A stretch of DNA of 33,251 bases from Acidobacteriota bacterium. GTDB taxonomy: Bacteria > Acidobacteriota > Polarisedimenticolia > J045. The number at the start of each line of letters is the position of its first letter. Positions within the stretch are counted from its first letter, which is position 1. The stretch is from positions 1-33,251 of the forward strand of contig JANTFM010000006.1 of the NCBI GenBank assembly GCA_024763475.1, written 5' to 3'. Shown here in pieces: positions 25,968 through 33,251 of this stretch. The notes below the pieces were generated by a model. The model saw nothing but the letters and a program-made list of their open reading frames with translations, did not search any database and was not told where the DNA came from. Position numbers and translations under genes: made by a program.

Positions 25968-27137
25968 ATGAAGGAAACGCAGGGGGCTTCGAGGGCTTTT
26001 CTCGAACTCGGCAGGTATTTTCGTCAGTTGCGGGAGAAGCGCCATGTCAGCCAAGTGGAACTCGCCAGCCGTTCGAGCGGGGCGGCTTTCCCCGTGGACC
26101 AGAGCTACGTCTCCCGTCTTGAGCGCGGCGACGTTGCGGGGTCGGTAGGCAAATTCTTCACGGTCCTGTCTCTCGTCAACGCAGACTCCGCACAGGTCTC
26201 CGAACTCCTGCGCTTGGGCCCGGCATCCGGGGGCGCGGAAGAAGCATCGCTCGACGAGTGCCTTGCGCACGCCCGTTCCAGTGCAGAAAACGGTCAACTC
26301 ACGGAGTCTTTGAGTTGGGCGTTGAGCGCACTTTTTCAGGCAAATGCCTCAAGAGATGCGGAAGCGGAAGCCAGATGCTTGGTGAGCGCCTCCATTGTCC
26401 TGAAGAACCGCGGCGCCAGGGAGATAGCTCGTAGCCTTGCCTTTCGAGCATTAAACCTCACCGGGACCTCGAAAAAGGTGCGCCTGCAGGCCACGCTCCA
26501 AACAGCAGCATGTTGTCTGGAAATGGACGAACCGGTCACCGCCGAGCTGCTCCTGGATCATGTAGGAAAAGAGGACACGGCATCTTCACCAGAGCTCATG
26601 GCACAGACTTGGCACAACCTCGGGATCGCGCGTTACCTCAGTGCCAACCCTGATGGCGCCCTCGAAGCCTTCGAAGTGGCAGCCGACTATTACGTGCGGA
26701 CTTCTATTCCCAGCAACCATGCTCGCCTCGCTTCGTTGCGAGCAAAGATCCACGCCGAACAAGGGAATCGTGAGGCCGCGATCCTCTCGATCTCGAAAGC
26801 GTTTGAGCTAGTCGAAGTGGCGGGTCATGCCGTGACACGAGTACGCGTGCTGCTTGACGCAGGACGCATCGACATTCTTCTCGGTCGCTTCCAGCTCTCG
26901 CGGCGTTGGCTCATCCAAGCAGAGGAACTGGCCGAGAATCTCCATCACGCGGAGTTCCTTTTCGAGGCTCGTCTGTGGCGGCTGGATCTCGCCTACCGCG
27001 AGAAGGACAGGATGGGCGCAAGGCTACTGGCCCAGGTTCTTCGCAAGCAGAAACGGAGTCTGGAAACAGGAATTGTACTCAGCAAAGCTTACGATGGCCT
27101 TGTGGGAGCTACGGGAGATGGAGGACTGGAGCAATGA
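25968..27137 (+). CDS. XRE-family HTH regulator with TPR-like C-terminal region
   Basis: LGRYFRQLREKRHVSQVELASRSSGAAFPVDQSYVSRLERGDVAGSVGKFFTVLSLVNA (HTH_3/XRE); remainder of repeated helical pairs (e.g. SPELMAQTWHNLGIARYLSANPDGALEAFEVAADYY). Confidence 0.85.
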   Translation: MKETQGASRAFLELGRYFRQLREKRHVSQVELASRSSGAAFPVDQSYVSRLERGDVAGSVGKFFTVLSLVNADSAQVSELLRLGPASGGAEEASLDECLAHARSSAENGQLTESLSWALSALFQANASRDAEAEARCLVSASIVLKNRGAREIARSLAFRALNLTGTSKKVRLQATLQTAACCLEMDEPVTAELLLDHVGKEDTASSPELMAQTWHNLGIARYLSANPDGALEAFEVAADYYVRTSIPSNHARLASLRAKIHAEQGNREAAILSISKAFELVEVAGHAVTRVRVLLDAGRIDILLGRFQLSRRWLIQAEELAENLHHAEFLFEARLWRLDLAYREKDRMGARLLAQVLRKQKRSLETGIVLSKAYDGLVGATGDGGLEQ

Positions 27138-28009
27138 TCCGCTACATCCAGACTGTTCTCATCGGCATGTTGTTCTGGACATCTGCCCTTATGCCCTGTG
27201 TGTACGCTGAAGTTGGGGCCAAGACGGCAGCACTTCAAAGCGGCGGCATTGTTTTCGAGCGCTTGGACGAGGCGGCATCTACGATCTGGAGGCTCGTGAG
27301 GCCCAGCGCCGGCCCAATCGCGCTCAACACGTCCGGAGAAGCGAACGGCGACCTGTCGCCCGACCTTCGAATCAACCCCCTCACAAGACGGCCCGAAGTC
27401 GTCTGGGCGTACTGGACCGGATCGAACTACGAGATCGCCTGGTCGTTTTTCGATGGAGAAACCTGGTCTTCTCCGCTTCTGCTGACGGACAGCCCCGCAG
27501 ATGATATTGAGCCGAAGCTCGCGTTCGATCACCTTGGCAACCTTGGGATCGCCTGGACTCGAATGGAGTCGGTGAGCCGTATCTGGTATTGCGAGAAAGA
27601 TCCAGAGGCGGGATGGTCTGGCGAGATTGTGGTCAGCAATGGCGAGAACCCCGCCAAGCAAGCCTCGATCGCTTGGGATGGTCTCATCCCGCGCATCAGT
27701 TTCCACGAAGACCTTTCGGGAGGCGGCGCCAGGATGATCGTCGCCGGAGGTGAAACACCAGATCCCTGGCCGCTCGCCTTCCTTCCCGAACTTGTGGCCA
27801 TGAGTACCTGGGAAGGGGAACTGGATCAGGGCCTGGATGTCACGCGAGGCAAGGTCTTCACAAGCTGGGTGGACTCGGCGTCTCATCTCGCCTTCTCTCG
27901 CCGGGTATACGGAAGCTGGCAGGTGCCGGAGTTCGAACCCTACGAAGGGGAAGATGACATTCCTCGCGCCAGGATCAGGATCAAATCGCGCGTCGGGAGC
28001 ACGCCCTGA
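27134..28009 (+). CDS. Exported protein with sialidase/BNR-like propeller repeats
   Basis: MIRYIQTVLIGMLFWTSALMPCVYA signal peptide; repeats such as SPDLRINPLTRRPEVVWAYWTGSNYEIAWSFFDGETWS and EPKLAFDHLGNLGIAWTRMES. ATG overlaps the XRE stop (ATGA). Confidence 0.75.
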   Translation: MIRYIQTVLIGMLFWTSALMPCVYAEVGAKTAALQSGGIVFERLDEAASTIWRLVRPSAGPIALNTSGEANGDLSPDLRINPLTRRPEVVWAYWTGSNYEIAWSFFDGETWSSPLLLTDSPADDIEPKLAFDHLGNLGIAWTRMESVSRIWYCEKDPEAGWSGEIVVSNGENPAKQASIAWDGLIPRISFHEDLSGGGARMIVAGGETPDPWPLAFLPELVAMSTWEGELDQGLDVTRGKVFTSWVDSASHLAFSRRVYGSWQVPEFEPYEGEDDIPRARIRIKSRVGSTP

Positions 28010-28399
28010 ACCATTTGGATGCGGCTCTTTTCTTGACGACGGAAAGAAGGGACGTTCGAACGAGAATCAGTTGTTTTCGATACGCAGCTTGCGCCCGCAG
28101 ATGTCTGCCATCGTCTCCGGTGGTCGCGTGGCATCTCGACTGACAGTGGTCAGCGTGAGGCGCCCGTTGTGTTGTCACGAAGAACCGAGCCTGGAAGAGG
28201 CCGGCTCGGAATATGGGCCTCAGAGAGACTCGACGCCCCGCCCGATACGAAGAGTATGATACCGCACCGTGATCTCGTGATCTCGCGACCACAGTGCACG
28301 ATCAACGGCGCTTCCGCGGCTGCCATGATCGCTCTCTCCGCCGTTGAAACACTGGTTTGGCCCTATCTGGCAGATTTTTCTTCCGCTGTTCACCCCCTT

Positions 28400-28453
28400 A
28401 ACGGATTGAGGCTTCTTGCCGTGCGGAGCCACGACAAGAAGCCTTAACCCGTT
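28400..28453. other. Long imperfect stem-loop: 24-bp arms, 6-nt loop
   Basis: AACGGATTGAGGCTTCTTGCCGTG - CGGAGC - CACGACAAGAAGCCTTAACCCGTT; 3 mismatches in 24. Confidence 0.75.
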
Positions 28454-28605
28454 CGTGCGACGAGAAGTATCCAGGCTCGGCCACACAACCCCGACACGCT
28501 TGGGGTTCCAGACACGCGCGTCAGGGCTGATAACCCTCCCAAAGGCACCGGATGTCGAGCACCTCGATCTCGCCGAGCGCTGGCTGGACTCGATCTCGCC
28601 GGACG

Positions 28606-29478
28606 CTAGCGACGCCGGGAGCGGGAACGGGCTTTCTTAGAGGGCGGCCGGAAACCCCGAGGACGACTGAACATCCGCCGCAGACGCATCTTGGCTTGGG
28701 TTTCGATCTGCCGAATTCGCTCACGGCTGACACCCATCTTCTCGCCGATTTCCTTGAGCGTAAGAATCGGGCAGCCATCCAGGCCGAAGCGGTGCTTGAT
28801 GACCGTACACTCCTGCTCGTTCAGGTGGCGCAGAGCCTCCACCACCAATCCGGCTCCCTCTCCACGCAGCAGCGAGTCTTCGGGGGAATCCGAATGATCA
28901 TCGACGAGGAAGTCACTGACGGGGGTCTTTCGCTCTTTGCCGACGGAATCGTCGATGGACATCTCACGGGAACTGACTTGAAGGGTCTGGTCCACCTTCT
29001 TGATCGGGACTTCGAGGCGGTCGCTGATCTCGTAACGCGCCGGAGTCCGGCCCAGCTCCTTTCGGAGCGCGAACTCGGCTTCGCGAACCTCCTTGACCTT
29101 CTTCATCTGGTAGGTTGGGACGCGGACGAGGTTCACCTGCTCCGCCAGTGCCTTGAGGATCGACTTGCGGATCCACCAGATCGCATAGGTGATGAACTTC
29201 GTTCCCTTCGAAGGATCGTAGCGGCGCGCCGCCTCGATCAGTCCGAGGTTGCCCTCGTTGAGCAGGTCTTCGAGGGGGAGCCCCAAGTTCCTATACTCAC
29301 TGGCAACTTTGACCACGAAGGAAAGGTTCGAGGCAACCAGCCTCTCGAACGCCTCGGTATCGCCCTCCCGCACCCGATGGGCCAAGCTCAACTCCTGCTC
29401 CTTGGTGAGGAGAGGATAGGCACGAATCTCGGTAAAGTAGCGACTGAGAACGGTCTTGTCGGCGTATTCCCTGGCCAT
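28606..29478 (-). CDS. RNA polymerase sigma factor, RpoD/SigA-like group
   Basis: LVASNLSFVVKVASEYRNLGLPLEDLLNEGNLGLIEAARRYDPSKGTKFITYAIWWIRKSI; region 4 LTLKEIGEKMGVSRERIRQIETQAKMRLRR. Confidence 0.95.
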   Translation of the reverse strand: MAREYADKTVLSRYFTEIRAYPLLTKEQELSLAHRVREGDTEAFERLVASNLSFVVKVASEYRNLGLPLEDLLNEGNLGLIEAARRYDPSKGTKFITYAIWWIRKSILKALAEQVNLVRVPTYQMKKVKEVREAEFALRKELGRTPARYEISDRLEVPIKKVDQTLQVSSREMSIDDSVGKERKTPVSDFLVDDHSDSPEDSLLRGEGAGLVVEALRHLNEQECTVIKHRFGLDGCPILTLKEIGEKMGVSRERIRQIETQAKMRLRRMFSRPRGFRPPSKKARSRSRRR

Positions 29479-29587
29479 GCAGCTCCCGTCTTCACCCCGG
29501 TGGCGCGTTGAGACTCCTGCCTGACCCCGACTCGAGAAGGCTCCTGACCGATCAAAATCGGCGTCTCAGGACACTCCGTCACTGCCA

Positions 29588-29770
29588 TCAGGATCCGACC
29601 TGCAGCTCCCTTCCCGCCTTTGCCGTCCTCCCGAACGGTTCCTTCCCCAGCTCGAACGGAACTCCCCTTTCTGTTCCGTTCGCCCAGAACTGTTCGACGT
29701 CTTCCAGAGAAATCCGCTCCTGTTCAGAGCATCCGGAACCCGCCAGCAATTCCATGGCCGCTATGACCAA
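29588..29770 (-). CDS. Possible small lipoprotein (non-ATG start)
   Basis: Track start is TTG; LLAGSGCSEQERISLEDVEQFW has a lipobox-like segment, but the hydrophobic region is short. Confidence 0.3.
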   Translation of the reverse strand: MVIAAMELLAGSGCSEQERISLEDVEQFWANGTERGVPFELGKEPFGRTAKAGRELQVGS

Positions 29771-29867
29771 TATGACGGATCGACAGGCCGTTAGTCAATA
29801 GCAAGGGGAGAATTGAGGGATTTTCGCCGCCGAGACGCAACGCGATCCACGACACCCCAGCGAGACC

Positions 29868-30623
29868 CTAGTGGACATCCCACGGGCCCCTGCGCCCCCC
29901 GTTGTGCACATCGAAAGACCTGCGCTTGCGGAACCAACTCTTGGGGCCACCCCCGCGCGATCCTCCTCCACCACGAATCATCTGCAGGTAGAGGTACGCC
30001 GCGCCCATCCCTCCGAGATGTGCAAGATACGCGACGCCACCACCCCGATCGACGAGCGCCCCGTAGAGGTTCAGCACGAGATAGACCGCTGCGAGAACCC
30101 AGGCCCGAATGGGTATGGGTATGGGGAACATGATCAGCTGGCGTTTTGGGAAGAGGATCGCGAACGCCAGGACAACACCAAGGACGCCTCCCGAGGCCCC
30201 GATAACGGGAACCGTACTCCCGACGAGTAGCCCAACCACGCCATAGAGCAACCCACCGCCCAAGACGCAGGCGATAAAAAAGCGCAAGAAGCCCTTAGAA
30301 CCGAGAGCTCGCTCGACATCACCCCCGAAGAAGTACAAGCCAAGACAATTCATCCCGAGATGCCAGAGGTTGCCCATCTGGGGACTCGCGATGCTCCCAT
30401 GCAGCAAGCCGTAACTGAGAAACTGCCAGAGAGCAAAGTGCTTGAGGCCCGGGGGTGAGAGCGCCAGCCACCACACGAGTTCCACCAGGCCCATCACTTG
30501 CATCGCGGTTTGAACAACAAATGCGATACCGAGAGCCATCAGGATCTTGCGAACCATCGGGGTCAGCGGCGGAAACGCGAACTGCATCCCGCCTCCTCCG
30601 TAGGAACCTCTGTAGTTGGACAT
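29868..30623 (-). CDS. Rhomboid family intramembrane serine protease
   Basis: WHLGMNCLGLYFFG, GASGGVLGVVLAFA (catalytic Ser), AHLGGMGAAYLYL (catalytic His). Confidence 0.93.
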   Translation of the reverse strand: MSNYRGSYGGGGMQFAFPPLTPMVRKILMALGIAFVVQTAMQVMGLVELVWWLALSPPGLKHFALWQFLSYGLLHGSIASPQMGNLWHLGMNCLGLYFFGGDVERALGSKGFLRFFIACVLGGGLLYGVVGLLVGSTVPVIGASGGVLGVVLAFAILFPKRQLIMFPIPIPIRAWVLAAVYLVLNLYGALVDRGGGVAYLAHLGGMGAAYLYLQMIRGGGGSRGGGPKSWFRKRRSFDVHNGGRRGPWDVH

Positions 30624-30743
30624 GGAGGGAGATTACATCGCTTTTGGCAACGAGACCGCCCCGAGCGGTGTCAAAAACTTGACGATTTCACTGGAATCAT
30701 CCGGCTCAAGGCACAAATTAGCCGATAGAAAGGAAGCGCCCGC

Positions 30744-32390
30744 ATGCCGCGTAGGAAGGCATTCACACTGGCGGATGACTCCGGGAAAGTGCTGCAAGAG
30801 TTGGAGGAAGCCCTCGAACGGTCTTCAGCAGTCCCGGGTGTCGAGTCGGCTAGCGCCGTGGAGGCGCTGAACTCCCTGGTCAAGGGAGACGTGGAAGCCT
30901 GCATCACCAAGGGTCCGCTCGACTGGGAACTGCTGCAGAATGCCCGGAAGGCCGGCCTGGAGCTGGCGATGGCCGTCTTCACGCCGTCGGCAGTCGAGGC
31001 GAAGAGCGACGCTGCCATGGTCGACAGCGAGGAGGCTGCCGCTCCGCCCCTCCGGCCACTGCCCACGACCTACTATGACCCCCTCACCGGGTTGCCCAAC
31101 CGGAGCCTGTTCACCCAGTGGCTCTCGCGCGCCATCGTGCGCTCCGAGCGGCAGGACCGGTACCGTTTCGCCGTGCTGCTCCTCGACCTGGATCGTTTCA
31201 AGATCATCAACGACAGCCTCGGCTACGACACCGGTGACCAGTTGCTGATCGCGGTGGCCAGACGCCTGCTCAAGCATCTCAGGTTCTCGGATGCGGTGGC
31301 CCGCATCTCGGGCGACGAGTTCACCATCCTCTTGGACGATATCGAAGATGTGTCCGACGCGGTGCGCATCTCGGAACGTGTTCACCTCGCGCTGCAGGAC
31401 CCGTTCTTCCTCGGCGGGCAGGAGGTCTTCCCCACCGTCAGCATCGGCATCGCCCTGAGCGCCAGCGGCTACGACCGCCCGGACGAAATGCTCCAGGATG
31501 CCGAGACTGCGATGTACCGCGCCAAGACGGCCGAAGCGGGTTACGAGATCTTCGACCCGGACATGCGGCGCATGGCGAGGGAGAAACTCCTGCTCGAGTC
31601 GGATCTGCGCCGTGCGGTCGAACGCCGAGAGTTCGTGCTCTTCTACCAGCCCATCGTCTCCCTCGAAGAGAAAAGCGTCATCGGCTTCGAGGCCCTGGTC
31701 CGGTGGATCCACCCCGTCAGGGGCTTTGTCTCGCCCGGCGACTTCATTCCGGTCGCGGAGGAGACGGGGCAGATCGTGCAGATCGGTGCGTGGGTTCTCG
31801 AAGAAGCCTGCCGGCAGATGGCACGTTGGACCGAGGAGATTCCCGGGGCGCAGTCACTCGTCATGAACGTCAACCTGTCGCGAAAGCAGCTCGCGGAGCC
31901 GGACATTGTCCAGCAGGTGGGCCGCGTGATTCGAATGACCGGCGTCGATCCCAGCCTGCTCCACCTGGAGATCACCGAGAGCATGGTCATGGAGAACACG
32001 AACTCCGCCGTCGATACGTTGATGCAACTGCGAGAGCTTGGCACCCAGATCGCCATCGACGATTTCGGTACCGGCTACTCCTCTCTGAGCTGTCTGCACC
32101 GCCTGCCGATCCAGACGATCAAGATCGACCGCTCCTTCGTCTCCCGCATGGGGCTCGATGTCGAGAGTTCGGAGATCGTGCGAACGATCGTCTCGCTCTC
32201 GGGCAGCCTCGGCAAGCAGGTTGTCGCGGAAGGCATCGAGACCCTGGACCAACTCTCCCGGCTCGAGTCTCTTGGGTGCAACAATGCTCAGGGATTCCTC
32301 TTCTCGCGACCGGTTGCCGCCGACGAAGCCGGGAAGCTGATCGGCACCAACCTTTTCAACTTCGCCGAAGCGGAGCTGGTGTCAAGCTAG
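30744..32390 (+). CDS. GGDEF-EAL domain protein (diguanylate cyclase/phosphodiesterase)
   Basis: DPLTGLPNRSLF, RFSDAVARISGDEF, EALVRWIHP, LEITESMVM, DDFGTGYSSL, VAEGIET. Confidence 0.95.
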   Translation: MPRRKAFTLADDSGKVLQELEEALERSSAVPGVESASAVEALNSLVKGDVEACITKGPLDWELLQNARKAGLELAMAVFTPSAVEAKSDAAMVDSEEAAAPPLRPLPTTYYDPLTGLPNRSLFTQWLSRAIVRSERQDRYRFAVLLLDLDRFKIINDSLGYDTGDQLLIAVARRLLKHLRFSDAVARISGDEFTILLDDIEDVSDAVRISERVHLALQDPFFLGGQEVFPTVSIGIALSASGYDRPDEMLQDAETAMYRAKTAEAGYEIFDPDMRRMAREKLLLESDLRRAVERREFVLFYQPIVSLEEKSVIGFEALVRWIHPVRGFVSPGDFIPVAEETGQIVQIGAWVLEEACRQMARWTEEIPGAQSLVMNVNLSRKQLAEPDIVQQVGRVIRMTGVDPSLLHLEITESMVMENTNSAVDTLMQLRELGTQIAIDDFGTGYSSLSCLHRLPIQTIKIDRSFVSRMGLDVESSEIVRTIVSLSGSLGKQVVAEGIETLDQLSRLESLGCNNAQGFLFSRPVAADEAGKLIGTNLFNFAEAELVSS

Positions 32391-32456
32391 CGCGCCTGAC
32401 GGAACACTCGTTTCCCGCGGCAGATGACGGTGCAGACTCCTGGACTCAACCCCAGC

Positions 32457-33059
32457 TCAAGGACGCTCGATCTCTGCCGTACCCTCGCGGTGATGCACAT
32501 AGATCCAGGCGCGGCCCGCAGGAAACACCCCGAACGCACGATCTGACCGGCCCTCCGCCCGGCACCCACTCTTCCGGGGAATGCCGCACTGGAAGGTCTC
32601 ACGCTGCGTGCCCGCCTCGAGAACCCAACGATAGGCCCAGACGTTTCGCTCGTTCTCCACCTCCGCGTTGATCTCGTTGGCTCCGTCATGCAGGAAGGGG
32701 CCCAGATCGACCCATCCGGCCTTGAGTTCCCCGGGCGAGGCCACCTCATCTCCATCCACGTAGATGCGTACCTTGTCGTCCGCCCCAAAGACCCGCACGC
32801 GAACCTTGATCGGGGGCAGGACGTCCTCGCCAAAGCGGATTGCAGCGACGGAAGACCTGGGGATCGTCTCGTGCCCACCATCCTCATGCTCGATCGTGAG
32901 CCGCTGCTTGGACAGATCAAGAACGCGGCAGACGATCTCACTGCCATCGCGCAGGGTCACCTGGTCCATCTCGGCCAGCACGGTCGCGGGCAGGACGAGC
33001 GCGAACAGCAGCAGGACCCAGGCACGGGTCACCTTTCGTGATTCTCCGATGCGGGACAT
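32457..33059 (-). CDS. Exported hypothetical protein
   Basis: From ATG at 33059: MSRIGESRKVTRAWVLLLFALVLPATVLA signal peptide, then MDQVTLRDGSEIVCRVLDLSKQRLTIEHEDGGHETIPRSSVAAIRFGE. Confidence 0.7.
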   Translation of the reverse strand: MSRIGESRKVTRAWVLLLFALVLPATVLAEMDQVTLRDGSEIVCRVLDLSKQRLTIEHEDGGHETIPRSSVAAIRFGEDVLPPIKVRVRVFGADDKVRIYVDGDEVASPGELKAGWVDLGPFLHDGANEINAEVENERNVWAYRWVLEAGTQRETFQCGIPRKSGCRAEGRSDRAFGVFPAGRAWIYVHHREGTAEIERP

Positions 33060-33139
33060 GACAGCTCCTTTCTCCTCCGGCAAAGCGCTCCTCTTCTCTA
33101 CCCTCAACACCCACGAGAACAAGGAGGAGGCATCTCATC

Positions 33140-33251
33140 ATGGCAGCAAGCACTCATTCCGGCATCCTTCCGGCTGACGAGCTCCTTCGTGAACTGCTGC
33201 GCAAGGAACTCACACACACCGAGCTCCGCATCCCTGCGGACGAGGACCTCG
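33140..33251 (+). CDS. Start of a CDS truncated by the window end
   Basis: AAGGAGGAGG-N9-ATG; MAASTHSGILPADELLRELLRKELTHTELRIPADEDL... Confidence 0.55.
   Translation, partial: MAASTHSGILPADELLRELLRKELTHTELRIPADEDL

Noticed and set aside
27940-27970. tRNA-like GAGTTCGAACCC T-loop sequence
   Set aside because: Lies inside the exported propeller CDS and no acceptor or anticodon stems could be found around it.
30701-30728. Sigma-28-like promoter before the GGDEF-EAL gene (GCCGATAG)
   Set aside because: The -10-like octamer fits, but the only TAAA-like element (TCAA at 30706) is 11 nt away rather than the expected 15, so the match is incomplete.

Overview
The 33.25 kb window is a gene-dense, high-GC bacterial chromosome segment. 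I cannot assign the lineage from sequence alone; it looks Gram-negative-like (TatA, several exported proteins, GGDEF/EAL, sigma-54 activator). Recognisable content in order: an ArsF/ArsG-like pair (-); a tandem pair of about 147-bp elements with inverted-repeat ends; an NSS-family Na+ symporter (-); a ClC channel/antiporter with CBS and TrkA-C domains (+); a tightly packed minus-strand operon (S55/SpoIVB-type peptidase, propeller-like exported protein, CrcB, DUF190); a small exported protein; a 13-copy interspersed repeat array directly upstream of a 1593-aa Ser/Thr kinase-ATPase-TPR-GAF-sigma54 activator fusion; about 1 kb of non-coding DNA with a 52-bp tandem repeat; a minus-strand operon (hybrid histidine kinase, SelB, TatA, ChaN-like); an ISKra4-like transposase remnant; a secreted-protein/XRE-TPR regulator island; an RpoD-like sigma factor; a rhomboid protease; a GGDEF-EAL protein; an exported hypothetical protein; and the start of a further CDS. 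The most unusual items are: (1) a ChaN-like ORF lying in the same frame as tatA, behind its TAG stop, with no ATG/GTG/TTG for about 130 codons and a well-placed SD before a CTG; (2) the GGTGACTGGCACC array with strict 24/37-bp spacing in front of the kinase-bEBP fusion, plus a related core in the 87-bp-period array at the window start; (3) a divergent XRE-TPR regulator locus with secreted proteins and operator-like repeats; (4) the paired 147-bp hairpin elements. All calls come from reading the sequence and ORF translations; no searches were run.
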